DNA from: Marinomonas rhizomae
Lineage (GTDB): Bacteria > Pseudomonadota > Gammaproteobacteria > Pseudomonadales > Marinomonadaceae
Assembly (NCBI RefSeq): GCF_024397855.1
Contig: NZ_CP073343.1
Coordinates: forward strand, 2,914,001-2,978,000
DNA: 64,000 nt
Reading direction: 5' to 3'
This document shows positions 1 to 9,020 of this stretch, piece after piece (the first letter of the stretch is position 1; each line of letters starts with the position of its first letter). The notes beneath the pieces were generated by a model. It was not told the origin of the DNA, did no database searches, and saw only the letters and a list, made by a program, of their open reading frames with translations. Made by a program: the position numbers and the translations under genes.

Positions 1-260
1 AGCTCTAAGCTCCTCCCCCTGCTAAGGGGGGAGGCTGGGAGGGGGTCAAAAAATTAATAACCCCATCCTAGCCTTCCCCTTGAAGATAAGGGGAAGGAAT
101 AAAAAGCTCTAAGCTCCTCCCCCTGCCAAGGGGGGAGGTTGGGAGGGGGTCAAAAAATTGACAACCCCTTCCTAGCCTTCCCCTTGAAGATAAGGGGAAG
201 GAATAAAAAAGCTCTAAGCCCCTCCCCCTGCCAAGGGGGAGGTTGGGAGGGGGTCAAAAA
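1..260. repeat. Tandem GC-rich palindromic intergenic repeat (two and a half ~105-bp units)
   Basis: Units begin at 1, 105 and 210 with AGCTCTAAG; the third is cut after its first half, about 20 bp before the nth start. Each full unit has an outer hairpin of the CTCCCCC/GGGGGAG type, then GGGAGGGGGTC, an A/T-rich spacer, then ACCCCATCCTAGCC and a second hairpin CCTTCCCC/GGGGAAGG. GGAGGCTGGGAGGGGGT and ACCCCATCCTAGCCTTCC are near-complementary, so a whole unit can fold into one large stem with a small hairpin on each side. No coding potential is seen. It resembles dispersed REP-like or MITE-like elements; the family name is unknown to me. Confidence 0.85.
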
Positions 261-280
261 ATAAATAAAGGCTATTTACT

Positions 281-916
281 GTGAACAAAGACAAGCGCTA
301 CGAGATTTTTTCTCGCTTACGAGCTGAAAACCCAAATCCCGTAACTGAGCTGGAATACAACTCGCCTTTTGAGCTTTTGATTGCGGTTTTATTCTCAGCC
401 CAAGCCACTGATGTTAGCGTCAACAAAGCCACACGCAAGCTTTTCCCTGTGGCCAACACGCCAGAAACCATGCTCGCCCTTGGCGTAGATGGCTTAAAAA
501 GCTATATCAAAACCATTGGCTTATTTAACGCCAAAGCCGAAAATGCCATTAAAACTTGCCAGATTCTGATCGAAAAACACAACAGTGTTGTACCTGAAAC
601 GCGCGAAGAGCTTGAAGCCTTACCTGGCGTTGGCCGCAAAACCGCCAACGTGGTTTTAAACACGGCATTTCGACAAGTGGCCATGGCGGTGGATACGCAT
701 ATCTTTCGTTTTGGTAATCGCACAAAAGTCGCACCGGGAAAGAACGTCTTAGAAGTAGAAATGAAGCTACTGAAATTTGTGCCAAAGGAATTTCTCTTGG
801 ACGCTCACCACTGGATGATTTTGCATGGCCGCTACATCTGTGTAGCTCGTAAACCTAAATGCGATGCCTGTATTATTGAAGACCTCTGTGAGTACAAAGA
901 CAAGACGTCTACCTAA
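281..916 (+). CDS. nth: Endonuclease III (DNA glycosylase/AP lyase)
   Basis: Base-excision repair enzyme that removes oxidised pyrimidines and nicks the abasic site. At 211 aa it has the usual length. The helix-hairpin-helix LPGVGRK ends in catalytic Lys120, and catalytic Asp138 lies in VDTHIFR; both match the classical E. coli numbering. The C-terminal [4Fe-4S] loop C-x6-C-x2-C-x5-C is intact. The start codon is GTG, preceded by AAAGG about 10 bases upstream. The gene sits directly behind a palindromic repeat array, so its promoter is either inside or upstream of the repeats. No terminator was seen before the next gene. Confidence 0.97.
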   Translation: MNKDKRYEIFSRLRAENPNPVTELEYNSPFELLIAVLFSAQATDVSVNKATRKLFPVANTPETMLALGVDGLKSYIKTIGLFNAKAENAIKTCQILIEKHNSVVPETREELEALPGVGRKTANVVLNTAFRQVAMAVDTHIFRFGNRTKVAPGKNVLEVEMKLLKFVPKEFLLDAHHWMILHGRYICVARKPKCDACIIEDLCEYKDKTST

Positions 917-1053
917 TTAAGTTATAGACCTTTAGTTAAGACTCTTTAGTTAACTAAAGACTAACCTAAATTTAAATAACATCGCATTTATTAAACCTTT
1001 CCAGCTCGGCATTCTTACTCTATTAGATTTCACTTTTTTAGAGGGAGAATGCC

Positions 1054-2379
1054 ATGAGTCATCGTTTAACCCAAGCCCAGCTTGATGCCCATTGGATGGC
1101 CTACACAGGCAATCGTCAATTCAAAAAAGATCCTCGCATAATCACTTCTGCTGCTGGCAACTATTACACCGACAGTGATGGCAGAACGATTTTTGATGGT
1201 CTGTCTGGCTTATGGACTTGTGGTTTGGGACATAGCAACCCAGCCATTAACGAAGCGGTAGCTCAGCAAGTTAAAACCCTTGATTACTCCCCTGCTTTTC
1301 AATTCGGTCACGAGAAATCTTTCTTGTTAGCGGAACAGATTACCGAGTTTATGCCTGCGGGATTAAATCGTATTTTCTTCACAGGCTCTGGTTCTGAATC
1401 TGTCGATACGGCACTAAAAGTGGCCCGGGCTTACTGGCGTAAAAAAGGCATGGGTACGAAGACCAAATTCATCGGTCGTGCCAAAGGTTATCATGGCGCG
1501 GGGATTTCAGGTTTCAGCGTCGGTGGTATTCCTGCAAACCGTACGCTTTACGGCCAAGGTTTAGAATCCTACCACCTTCCTCATACGCAAGTTCCAGGCA
1601 GCGAGTTTTCCAAAGGCATGGCCGAGCAAGGCAAAGAGCGCGCGGATGACCTGCTAAATCTAATCATGATGCACGATGCGTCTAACATTGCCGCGGTGAT
1701 CGTTGAGCCTATGTCAGGTTCTGCTGGTGTGATTGTGCCACCGAAAGGCTATTTACAACGTTTGCGCGAAATCTGTGATCAGCACAATATCTTGTTAATT
1801 TTTGATGAAGTCATTACGGCTTTTGGCCGCATGGGCGCAAAAACTGGCGCAGAAGCCTTTGGCGTGACGCCTGACGTGATTACCATGGCAAAACAAGTAA
1901 CTAATGGTGTTATCCCAATGGGCGCTGTGGCCTTCAAACAAGAGATCTACGATACCTTCATGGATAACGGCGGCCCTGACTACATGCTGGAAATCCCTCA
2001 TGGTTACACCTATTCGGCTCACCCTATTGCTTGTGCCGCGGCGCTAGCATCACTTGATGAAATCAAGAAGCAAGGCTTGATTGAACGTGTTAACAGCATG
2101 AGTTCAAGCTGGGAAAACAGCGTCCACCAGCTGAAAGATGCCAGCCCTATGATCACAGACATTCGTAACTATGGATTTGCCGCAGGTATTACTATTGCGC
2201 CAATCGATGGCGAGCCAGCGAAACGTCCGTTCCAAATCGCTATGGCCATGTGGGACAAAGGGTATTATGTACGTTATGGCGCTGATACTATTCAATTAGC
2301 CCCGCCATTTACAACAGAGCAATCCGAAATCGACAGCCTGATCAATGCTCTGGGCGAGACAATTAAGCAACAAAACTAA
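1054..2379 (+). CDS. Class III PLP aminotransferase, omega-amino acid (beta-alanine)--pyruvate type
   Basis: Fold-type I PLP enzyme of 441 aa. PLP residues visible are the GSGSES phosphate loop (111-116), KGYHG (144-148), Asp251 in IFDEV and the Schiff-base Lys280 in TMAKQVTNG. The N-terminal signature DAHWMAYTGNRQF and the LSGLWTCGLGH segment are typical of beta-alanine/omega-amino acid:pyruvate transaminases, which make malonate semialdehyde and alanine. The start is set by GAGGGAGAATGCC just upstream. No malonate-semialdehyde dehydrogenase is adjacent, which is the usual partner. It may also accept taurine-, GABA- or polyamine-derived amines; exact substrate uncertain. Confidence 0.85.
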   Translation: MSHRLTQAQLDAHWMAYTGNRQFKKDPRIITSAAGNYYTDSDGRTIFDGLSGLWTCGLGHSNPAINEAVAQQVKTLDYSPAFQFGHEKSFLLAEQITEFMPAGLNRIFFTGSGSESVDTALKVARAYWRKKGMGTKTKFIGRAKGYHGAGISGFSVGGIPANRTLYGQGLESYHLPHTQVPGSEFSKGMAEQGKERADDLLNLIMMHDASNIAAVIVEPMSGSAGVIVPPKGYLQRLREICDQHNILLIFDEVITAFGRMGAKTGAEAFGVTPDVITMAKQVTNGVIPMGAVAFKQEIYDTFMDNGGPDYMLEIPHGYTYSAHPIACAAALASLDEIKKQGLIERVNSMSSSWENSVHQLKDASPMITDIRNYGFAAGITIAPIDGEPAKRPFQIAMAMWDKGYYVRYGADTIQLAPPFTTEQSEIDSLINALGETIKQQN

Positions 2380-2409
2380 CAGACGCTACCAGCCTTAGTA
2401 ATACACTCT

Positions 2410-2450
2410 AATCAAGGTGTTGCCGATAAGTTCCCAGCAACACCTTGATT
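2410..2450 (+). terminator. Stem-loop after the aminotransferase gene
   Basis: A perfect 14-bp inverted repeat (2410-2423 / 2437-2450, AATCAAGGTGTTGC) with a 13-base loop follows the aminotransferase stop by 30 bp. Only a weak T-rich tail follows, so termination may be inefficient. It covers the long upstream extension of the next reading frame, which argues for the later start of that gene. Confidence 0.55.
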
Positions 2451-2557
2451 CATATCAGTTTTATCTAGCTATCACTTGTCTAGCATCTTGCACTATAATG
2501 GCTGTCCTAGAAGAGTCATCAACGACCTTGGATCTTCACCCAGTAAAGGATAAACCA

Positions 2558-2884
2558 ATGTCTATTTCACATTCGCCTTACGTTCGCTGCTTTTGGACAG
2601 GCACATTGTATTTAACCAATGGCAAAACCATGCCTATTCATTGCACACACATATCAACACAAATGATAGAAGTGGAAGCACCTGAAGGTATACAAGGGTC
2701 TAAAATGGTGAAGCTAGAGTTGAAGGCAATTCATGAGGGAAAAATAGCCACGCTAAAAGTATTATGCGATCCGCAACTGGATGTTTTTAACGAGCATAAT
2801 AAACACTATATAAAACTTAGCTATCACACCATTTCAGATAAAGACGTGAACTTTATCAAAGAATTCGCCGACGCTCATTCCTAG
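2558..2884 (+). CDS. Small PilZ-like protein (108 aa), function unknown
   Basis: An all-beta protein of 108 aa without signal peptide or membrane segment. The strand pattern and the end (YIKLSYHTISDKDVNFIKEF) resemble the close of PilZ domains. However, the c-di-GMP motifs RxxxR and (D/N)xSxxG are not evident, so it would be an atypical, probably non-binding PilZ. The start was chosen at 2558 because AAAGGA lies 8 bases upstream; the open frame extends to 2417 but would run through the preceding stem-loop. Spacing from the aminotransferase and this hairpin suggest independent transcription. Family assignment is tentative. Confidence 0.6.
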   Translation: MSISHSPYVRCFWTGTLYLTNGKTMPIHCTHISTQMIEVEAPEGIQGSKMVKLELKAIHEGKIATLKVLCDPQLDVFNEHNKHYIKLSYHTISDKDVNFIKEFADAHS

Positions 2885-2935
2885 CCCATAACAAAGATAA
2901 GCTAGGATAGCGTAGCGGATCACTAGGTGTGAATT

Positions 2936-3208
2936 TTACTCTGCGTCATCGCCGTCCGCTTTTTTCGCTGTCTCTTCCGCTTTCTTCACGCGGATTTTAG
3001 AACCATCAACATCCATACCGTTTAGGGTTTTGATTGCCACTTTTGCTTCGCCCACTTTTGGCATTTCAACAAAGGCAAAGCCTTTAGATTCGCCCGTTTC
3101 TTTGTCCATCACAATCGTGCAAGACTGTAAAGTACCATGAACGGCAAACAAACTTCTCAACTCTTCTTCGGTGGTGTTGCGGGCTAGATTTCTTACTAAT
3201 AATTTCAT
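2936..3208 (-). CDS. RRM-domain RNA-binding protein (90 aa)
   Basis: Single RNA recognition motif of the small bacterial/cyanobacterial Rbp type. RNP2 is KLLVRNL at the N terminus and RNP1 is SKGFAFVEM in the middle, followed by the beta4 strand GSKIRVKKA and a charged K/D/E-rich tail. It probably binds single-stranded RNA; such proteins are often linked to cold response, which is not shown here. The start at 3208 is supported by GAAGAGAAAAAT upstream. A longer frame begins at 3253 but would start inside the terminator of the upstream nucleoside hydrolase gene, so it is rejected. Confidence 0.92.
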   Translation of the reverse strand: MKLLVRNLARNTTEEELRSLFAVHGTLQSCTIVMDKETGESKGFAFVEMPKVGEAKVAIKTLNGMDVDGSKIRVKKAEETAKKADGDDAE

Positions 3209-3230
3209 ATTTTTCTCTTCATAAATAAAA

Positions 3231-3258
3231 AAGGCATGGACGTTATGCTCCATGCCTT
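3231..3258 (-). terminator. Intrinsic terminator after the nucleoside hydrolase gene
   Basis: A 10-bp stem (AAGGCATGGA with TCCATGCCTT) and 8-base loop is followed on the minus strand by a run of T. It lies between the nucleoside hydrolase stop (3286) and the RRM gene start (3208). Confidence 0.85.
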
Positions 3259-3285
3259 CAAGTTTGATTACGCCATTCTAACGGT

Positions 3286-4227
3286 TTAAGACAAGGTTGT
3301 CTCAAACAAGGCCAACAATTTTTCACTGTCCACTTCCATGCAAACCTGTGTCATTGGAACATCGTTCCAATGTGGTTCAGGGAAAGTCATGCCTTGTGGT
3401 GCAAAAATCGTTTGCCCAATACCAATGCCTTCGCAAGCCACACGCACCGCGCCAAGCTCTACCCCAAAAATACTCGGGTCCATTACATAGGCAATCGTCG
3501 ATGCATCATGGAAGTAACAACCATCCATATCAAAGCGGCTGCTGTAAAAATTAATGTAATGCTGAGCGCAATCATACAAGAAACCACCTTCAGTAGGATT
3601 CGCTTCTCTAATACGTTCTAGAATCGGGTTATCCAGCAACACTTGATGAGTGACGTCCAAACCAATCATGATCACTTGCCAAGGCGCGGTGAAAACCAAA
3701 TCAGCAGCATGAGGGTCGTTCATGATGTTGGCTTCTGCTACTGGCGATACGTTACCGTATTCAATTGCTGTACCGCCCATTAGAACCACTTCATCAACCA
3801 AGTTGGCCACTTCTGGATCAATCTCCAACGCTTTTGCCAAGTTACCTAGCGGACCAAGAGCGATAATAGTCACTTCACCTGGAAACTCACGGACAGTATC
3901 AACAATAAATTGCGCGGCACTTTTATCGATGGCTTTACCTTTTGGTGCTGGCCAATCAATATTACCGAAGCCATCTGCACCGTGAACAAAATCTGGATGT
4001 GGGCGTGGGGCAATCTTACTTGGTACGGCAACGCCTTTTGCAACAGGCACGTTTACTTTCGCAATCTCAGTCAAGGTGATGGCGTTTTGTGTTGCCAAAT
4101 CTACAGACACATTACCAAAGGTTGTCGTTAAACCTAGTACATCAAGCTGTGGTGCCTGAAAGGCGAAGAAGATCGCCATTGCATCGTCTATACCTGGATC
4201 TGTATCAATTATAATTTTACGAGCCAT
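3286..4227 (-). CDS. Inosine-uridine-preferring nucleoside N-ribohydrolase
   Basis: Hydrolyses ribonucleosides to base and ribose in the cytoplasm. The family signature DTDPGIDDA (residues 8-16), which carries the calcium-binding aspartates, is intact. The VLMGGT motif and the C-terminal aspartate region are also present, and 313 aa is the usual length. It is the second gene of a two-gene operon behind ribokinase (47 bp apart), so ribose released here would be phosphorylated by its neighbour. It ends at a clear terminator. Whether it prefers purine or pyrimidine nucleosides cannot be read from the sequence. Confidence 0.93.
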   Translation of the reverse strand: MARKIIIDTDPGIDDAMAIFFAFQAPQLDVLGLTTTFGNVSVDLATQNAITLTEIAKVNVPVAKGVAVPSKIAPRPHPDFVHGADGFGNIDWPAPKGKAIDKSAAQFIVDTVREFPGEVTIIALGPLGNLAKALEIDPEVANLVDEVVLMGGTAIEYGNVSPVAEANIMNDPHAADLVFTAPWQVIMIGLDVTHQVLLDNPILERIREANPTEGGFLYDCAQHYINFYSSRFDMDGCYFHDASTIAYVMDPSIFGVELGAVRVACEGIGIGQTIFAPQGMTFPEPHWNDVPMTQVCMEVDSEKLLALFETTLS

Positions 4228-4273
4228 GTTTCAATTCCTCTTTTCACTATTCGTTGTTGGCAATGTATTTTGG

Positions 4274-5170
4274 CTAACGGTTGTGCTTAGCAAGAAAGGC
4301 CGTCACTTCATCTTGCGTTGGAATTGCTGATGCGGCACCTAAGCGAGTAACGCAAATAGCCGATGCGGCACAGGCACGAGTAATGGCCTGCGTCATATCT
4401 TCATCATTCATTAGAGAAGACAAGCAAAAACCAATAAAGGTATCGCCAGCTGCTGTGGTATCAACCGCTTCTACAGAAAAGGCTTTTACCGATAACTTCT
4501 CATTACCGTTAAAGTAACAAACACCCGCTTTGCCAAGCGTCATCAATACAGCAAGCTCAGGATAAGCCTTTGGAAACGCTTCAATCGTGCTATCTATGTC
4601 TGCCGTGCCAATCAAATCCATGGCTTCGACTTCGTTAACTATTAACAAATCAACAAAACCAAGCACTTTCTTAGTGAGCTCCGCGTCCATAGGCGCTGGA
4701 TTAAATGCGACCTTAACTTTGTTCTCTTGCGCTTTGCGCATGATGTATTCAATCAGGTTAGTTTCGTTTTGTAGTAACACCCAATCACCAGCGTTTGCTT
4801 GCGACAATACTTGGTCAACCTGTTCTTCCGTTAGCGCATGATTCGCGCCTTGGTACAAAATAATCGAGTTTTCCGCTTCTTTGGTTAGCTGAATAATCGC
4901 ATGACCGGTTGGTACATCAATTCGGTTTATCAAGCCGGTATCAACACCAAGGGATTCTAGCTGATCAATCACAGCTTGATCACTGTGATGAATCGCACCA
5001 ACGTGTTTTACGTCAGCGCCAGCTTTAGCAAGAGCTACGGATTGGTTTGCCCCTTTACCACCCAATAAACACTGATAGTTATTGGATGCCATGGTCTCGC
5101 CTGGCCGAACAAAATGATCTAGCTGATAAAGGTGGTCGAGGTTAATCGAACCAAAGTTATAAATTGTCAT
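4274..5170 (-). CDS. rbsK: Ribokinase (PfkB family)
   Basis: ATP-dependent phosphorylation of D-ribose to ribose 5-phosphate. The N-terminal PfkB motif GGKGANQSVALAKAG (about residues 38-52) and the C-terminal catalytic motif DTTAAGDTF are intact, and 298 aa is normal. The start is supported by GGAAGAG ahead of the ATG. It is upstream of and co-oriented with nucleoside hydrolase, giving a nucleoside-ribose salvage pair. No ribose ABC transporter, RbsD or LacI-type regulator lies beside it, so ribose here probably comes from nucleosides. Another PfkB sugar as substrate is possible but less likely. Confidence 0.92.
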   Translation of the reverse strand: MTIYNFGSINLDHLYQLDHFVRPGETMASNNYQCLLGGKGANQSVALAKAGADVKHVGAIHHSDQAVIDQLESLGVDTGLINRIDVPTGHAIIQLTKEAENSIILYQGANHALTEEQVDQVLSQANAGDWVLLQNETNLIEYIMRKAQENKVKVAFNPAPMDAELTKKVLGFVDLLIVNEVEAMDLIGTADIDSTIEAFPKAYPELAVLMTLGKAGVCYFNGNEKLSVKAFSVEAVDTTAAGDTFIGFCLSSLMNDEDMTQAITRACAASAICVTRLGAASAIPTQDEVTAFLAKHNR

Positions 5171-5291
5171 AATTCTCTTCCTTCAAGATCAGCGTGCTTA
5201 TTTTATCGGCACATTTTATTCCACTGCTCATTTTTCAAAGCATGCATGCTATGTCAATTTACCAGCGAATACTGACCAAGTGTACAAAAAT

Positions 5292-5329
5292 AAAAAACGC
5301 TCCAATTCTGCAAGAATGGAGCGTTTTTT
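5292..5329 (-). terminator. Intrinsic terminator after argG
   Basis: A 13-bp stem (AAAAAACGCTCCA / TGGAGCGTTTTTT) with a 12-base loop has A/T tracts on both sides. It lies 30 bp past the argG stop on the minus strand. Confidence 0.9.
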
Positions 5330-5358
5330 GAAAGCTTATTTTCTATATCAACAAGTAA

Positions 5359-6591
5359 TTACTTATCGTTATCTAGAAAACCACGACCTTTTTGAGCGGC
5401 AATACGCATACGAAGCGCATTCAACTTGATAAAGCCTGCAGCATCTTTCTGATCGTAAGCACCAGCATCGTCTTCGAATGTTGCGATAGAGCTATCGAAC
5501 AAGCTGTTTTCAGATTGACGACCAACAACCGTTACGTTGCCTTTGTACAATTTAAGACGAACCGTACCGTTAACATATTTCTGAGACGTGTCGATCATCG
5601 CTTGCATCATGCGACGCTCTTCAGACCACCAGAAACCGTTGTAAATAATTTTCGCGTAACGAGGCATCATTTCGTCTTTCAAGTGCATCGCTTCGCGGTC
5701 TAGCGTAATAGACTCAATCGCACGGTGCGCACGCATCATGATGGTGCCACCAGGTGTTTCATAACAACCACGTGCTTTCATACCAACAAAACGGTTTTCA
5801 ACTATGTCTACACGGCCAATACCGTTCGCGCCACCAACCTTGTTTAATGTTTCCAAGATGGTTGCAGGAGACATAGCTTCACCATTGATAGAAACTGGGT
5901 CGCCTTTTTCGTAACCGATTTCGATGTAAGTTGCTTCATTTGGCGCATCTTCAGGAGATACAGACCAACGCCACATATCGTCTTCTGGCTCTGTCCATGG
6001 ATCTTCCAACTGGTCACCTTCAAAAGAGATGTGCAGTAGGTTAGCGTCCATAGAGTAAGGTGATTTTTTCTTCTTAGTAGAAAAATCCACTGGGATATTG
6101 TGCTTTTCGCAGTACGCCATTAGGGTTTCGCGAGACGTTAGGTCCCACTCACGCCAAGGAGCAATCACTTTAACGCCAGGTTTCAACGCGTAAGCGCCAA
6201 GCTCAAAACGTACTTGGTCGTTACCTTTACCTGTTGCGCCGTGAGAAATGGCATCTGCGCCAGTTTCATTGGCAATCTCGATCAAGCGTTTAGCGATCAA
6301 AGGACGCGCAATGGACGTACCTAATAGGTATTCGCCTTCGTAAATAGTGTTAGCACGGAACATTGGGAAAACGAAGTCGCGAACAAACTCTTCGCGCAAA
6401 TCTTCAATGTAGATTTCCTTAATACCCAACGCTTGAGCTTTAGCACGAGCTGGTTCAACTTCCTCACCCTGACCCAAATCAGCGGTAAAGGTAACCACTT
6501 CACAGTTATACTCTTCTTGAAGCCACTTCACGATTACGGAAGTATCCAGGCCGCCAGAATAGGCAAGCACTACCTTCTTCACGTCAGACAT
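5359..6591 (-). CDS. argG: Argininosuccinate synthase
   Basis: Joins citrulline and aspartate with ATP in arginine biosynthesis. The N-terminal ATP-pyrophosphatase loop AYSGGLDTS follows directly after MSDVKKVVL; the [16 protein letters not shown] segment (here [14 protein letters not shown]) and the DLTSRE region are present. With the ATG at 6591 the protein is 410 aa. That start has GAGGAG upstream; the open frame running to 6660 adds a basic tail with no family counterpart. It stands alone: argH is not adjacent. I could not identify a convincing ArgR operator in the 200 bp upstream. Confidence 0.97.
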   Translation of the reverse strand: MSDVKKVVLAYSGGLDTSVIVKWLQEEYNCEVVTFTADLGQGEEVEPARAKAQALGIKEIYIEDLREEFVRDFVFPMFRANTIYEGEYLLGTSIARPLIAKRLIEIANETGADAISHGATGKGNDQVRFELGAYALKPGVKVIAPWREWDLTSRETLMAYCEKHNIPVDFSTKKKKSPYSMDANLLHISFEGDQLEDPWTEPEDDMWRWSVSPEDAPNEATYIEIGYEKGDPVSINGEAMSPATILETLNKVGGANGIGRVDIVENRFVGMKARGCYETPGGTIMMRAHRAIESITLDREAMHLKDEMMPRYAKIIYNGFWWSEERRMMQAMIDTSQKYVNGTVRLKLYKGNVTVVGRQSENSLFDSSIATFEDDAGAYDQKDAAGFIKLNALRMRIAAQKGRGFLDNDK

Positions 6592-6719
6592 TATCTCTAT
6601 TCTCCTCAACGAGCTCGCGCTCCCACGCCAATGCTTTAAAACCAGTACATGGCGGCGCAAATAATTTAAAAAAAGGGGCTGTAAGTGTAAGATCTCGATT
6701 CTTGCTTAGCAAGCAAAAA

Positions 6720-6755
6720 GCCCTGCTCTACTAAGATAATTCAGTAAAACAGGGC
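6720..6755 (-). terminator. Intrinsic terminator after motY
   Basis: An imperfect 13-bp stem (GCCCTG outer, ACT/AGT inner, two mismatches) is followed on the minus strand by five T. It lies 39 bp beyond the motY stop and upstream of argG. Confidence 0.75.
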
Positions 6756-6793
6756 CCTTTTAGTAAATTATAGAGAATCAAATAATACATAAA

Positions 6794-7681
6794 TCAACTA
6801 GCATCGGCTTTTTCCAAGCGAATCGTCACTCGTCGGTTACGTTCTCGTCCTTGGCTCGTATTATTCGTCATAGCAGGATAGCGCTCACCGTGATAACGAG
6901 AAATAATTTTCCCTGCGGGCACGCCTTTTTCCAATAAATACGAGGTAACTTTTTCTGCTCGTACTTTTGACAGTTCGCGGTTATCTCGGCGAGAGCCAAT
7001 AATATCCGTATGACCATCGATATATATGTACTCGACACTTGGGTCAGACGACACGTATAAGGCAACCAGATCCAAACGCGCCTTAATTCGATCAGTAAGG
7101 TTCACGCCATTGGTTGGAAACAGAGCCGCCGTTCTGGCGATTTGATCGTAGTTCACCGGTAACAAACTAGCCAAACAGCGTCTAAACTCATTGTACGCTG
7201 GGGCAAAGTTAATATTCGACAAGCCGACTTCCACAGTCTCGCGATTGTTTTCCCAGGCCGTTCCTGCGACAACAGGATGACGCCCACGATCCAAACTTGT
7301 GAGCATTCGTTCCGCGACTTTGCCGCCCACTTCCACCGTTAACCCGTAACCCGGATAAGGCAGAATATCTAAGGTTTCTGGCCTTAATCCCGGCGACCAA
7401 TCTGGTGCTTGGGAAATAATATACACCTGACCGGGACCAAGTTTTTCATTCTGCGGCTGCAAAATAAACTTCATTGGTTCGCCCGCTTCTTTTATAAAGT
7501 GGCCTTCGCCATAGTTCGGCACGGGGTGCGTTAAACTGCACGAAAAAATGTCGCCCGAAAGTAGCCACTCAGAATCCGAAATACCGGATTGATAGTGAGT
7601 TATGGCCTGGGCTTGCATAAATGGCATGGCAGCAGCCAATAAAAATGTTGTGCGAATTAGAAGTTGTTGGGGAATTCCCAT
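6794..7681 (-). CDS. motY: Sodium-driven flagellar motor protein MotY
   Basis: T-ring component that surrounds the flagellar basal body and anchors PomA/PomB-type stators in the periplasm. It has a signal peptide (about 1-26, ending AQA), then the MotY N-terminal domain with the HPVPNYGEGHF segment. The C terminus is an OmpA-like peptidoglycan-binding domain (IDGHTDIIGSRRDNRELSKVR and RERNRRVTI). At 295 aa it matches Vibrio-type MotY. No other flagellar genes are in the window, as is common for motY. It is divergent from rnt with about 95 bp between. An ordinary OmpA-family lipoprotein is less likely because of the MotY-like N-terminal half. Confidence 0.88.
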   Translation of the reverse strand: MGIPQQLLIRTTFLLAAAMPFMQAQAITHYQSGISDSEWLLSGDIFSCSLTHPVPNYGEGHFIKEAGEPMKFILQPQNEKLGPGQVYIISQAPDWSPGLRPETLDILPYPGYGLTVEVGGKVAERMLTSLDRGRHPVVAGTAWENNRETVEVGLSNINFAPAYNEFRRCLASLLPVNYDQIARTAALFPTNGVNLTDRIKARLDLVALYVSSDPSVEYIYIDGHTDIIGSRRDNRELSKVRAEKVTSYLLEKGVPAGKIISRYHGERYPAMTNNTSQGRERNRRVTIRLEKADAS

Positions 7682-7776
7682 TTAGACATCTCGTTCAAGC
7701 ATTATCAAATGTGTTATGATCCGATCCTATTGTATACCGTTACTGTTGATCAAGCGGCAGAATTAAGGACCTTCTT

Positions 7777-8445
7777 TTGTCAAACCATGAAATCAAAGAT
7801 AGATTCCGCGGCTTCCTACCTGTTGTTATCGACGTAGAAACCGCAGGCTTTAATCAAAAAACCGATGCTTTATTAGAAATGGCAGCCAGCATCCTTCGAA
7901 TGGATGAAAATGGCGACTTATATATCCATGAAACATTAGAGTTTTTGATTAAGCCATTTGAAGGTGCAAACCTTGAAAAAGCAGCGCTGGACTTTACAGG
8001 CATAGACCCTTTTGCTCCCGATAGACAAGACATACCAGAAAGCGAAGCACTTGGCCAAATGTTTAGCAAAGTTCGAAAAGAACTAAAGTCTGTTGGCTGT
8101 AAACGTGCCATTCTTGTTGGCCACAATGCTGCATTTGACCACGGATTTTTAAACGCAGCTATTGAGCGAGTGGATATTAAGCGCAACCCATTTCACCCTT
8201 TCTCTAGCTTCGATACCGCAAGTCTAGCAGGTTTGGTATTTGGACAAACAGTATTAGCAAAAGCCTGTGAAGCGGCGTCTATTCCATTCAGTAACTCCGA
8301 AGCACATTCGGCAAAGTACGATACGGAAAAAACCGCAGAACTATTTTGTGAAATGGTGAATCGCTTAAAACGACTTGGTGGCTGGCCACTGGTTGAAAAC
8401 GAAGCAGAAGATAGCATGGCCGCTATTTTTAATTCAGGAAAATAG
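7777..8445 (+). CDS. rnt: Ribonuclease T
   Basis: 3'-to-5' DEDD exonuclease that trims tRNA and stable RNA ends. Motif I is VIDVETAG (Asp19, Glu21), motif II is [10 protein letters not shown] and motif III is [14 protein letters not shown], all intact; 222 aa is normal. The start codon is TTG with AAGGA upstream. A following terminator separates it from the DUF454 gene. Its neighbour motY is divergent, a gene order seen in several gammaproteobacteria. Confidence 0.96.
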   Translation: MSNHEIKDRFRGFLPVVIDVETAGFNQKTDALLEMAASILRMDENGDLYIHETLEFLIKPFEGANLEKAALDFTGIDPFAPDRQDIPESEALGQMFSKVRKELKSVGCKRAILVGHNAAFDHGFLNAAIERVDIKRNPFHPFSSFDTASLAGLVFGQTVLAKACEAASIPFSNSEAHSAKYDTEKTAELFCEMVNRLKRLGGWPLVENEAEDSMAAIFNSGK

Positions 8446-8454
8446 CTCAATTGG

Positions 8455-8489
8455 AAAAACGCGTTTTTACGTTGATAACGCGTTTTTTT
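8455..8489 (+). terminator. Intrinsic terminator after rnt
   Basis: A 9-bp stem (AAAAACGCG / CGCGTTTTT) is followed by T residues, 9 bp past the rnt stop. Confidence 0.85.
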
Positions 8490-8515
8490 ATTTACCCTTT
8501 AGAGAGTGCATTCAT

Positions 8516-8977
8516 ATGCAAGGAAAGCGAATCTTATATTTGATGCTGGGCTGGTTCTCTCTGATCACAGGCATCATTGGCATTTTCCTTCCCTTACTTC
8601 CCACAACACCGCTGGTGTTACTCGCTGCTTGGTGTTTCTCTCGTTCCTCTGTACGATTCCACACATGGTTGATTGAACATAAATTCTTTGGCCCTATTGT
8701 GCGTGATTGGCAATCTTCAGATGGCATCCCTCGCAAAGCAAGAAACCGTGCCATTATTTTTATGTGGGCCGGTATGGCCATTTCGATCTTTATTGTTTCT
8801 CGCTTTTGGGCAACGATAGGATTAATTACCATAGGCCTCTGCGTCAGCACTTATTTATTACGCATGCCGATTCGTTCTGAGGGCGTATCAACCGCAGACA
8901 GTACGAACATCAATGAGCCTGACAATGAATCGTCAGACACATTAAAAAAGCCAGAAGAAAAAGACGGAACCAACTAA
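8516..8977 (+). CDS. DUF454 (YbaN-like) inner-membrane protein
   Basis: A 153-aa membrane protein. The conserved YbaN-like core is GWFSLITGIIGIFLPLLPTT followed by PLVLLAAWCFSRSS, then two further hydrophobic segments and a hydrophilic acidic tail (about 122-153). The start at 8516 is used because it follows the rnt terminator; the frame stays open upstream to 8375 but that stretch overlaps rnt and its terminator. Function of the family is unknown. It lies 43 bp before the DUF748 gene on the same strand and may be co-transcribed. Confidence 0.88.
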   Translation: MQGKRILYLMLGWFSLITGIIGIFLPLLPTTPLVLLAAWCFSRSSVRFHTWLIEHKFFGPIVRDWQSSDGIPRKARNRAIIFMWAGMAISIFIVSRFWATIGLITIGLCVSTYLLRMPIRSEGVSTADSTNINEPDNESSDTLKKPEEKDGTN

Positions 8978-9020
8978 CCAATAGCCACTTATTTTTACAT
9001 ACACAGCAGAAAGGCACTTT

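Noticed and set aside
1..260. CRISPR-like array
   Set aside because: Units are about 105 bp, contiguous and nearly the same along the whole length, with no unique spacers and no cas genes nearby.
3209..3253. Longer N terminus for the RRM protein
   Set aside because: It would begin within the upstream intrinsic terminator and lacks a ribosome site; the ATG at 3208 has one.
6592..6719. ArgR operator in front of argG
   Set aside because: A/T-rich stretches are present but no convincing pair of ARG boxes could be aligned by eye.
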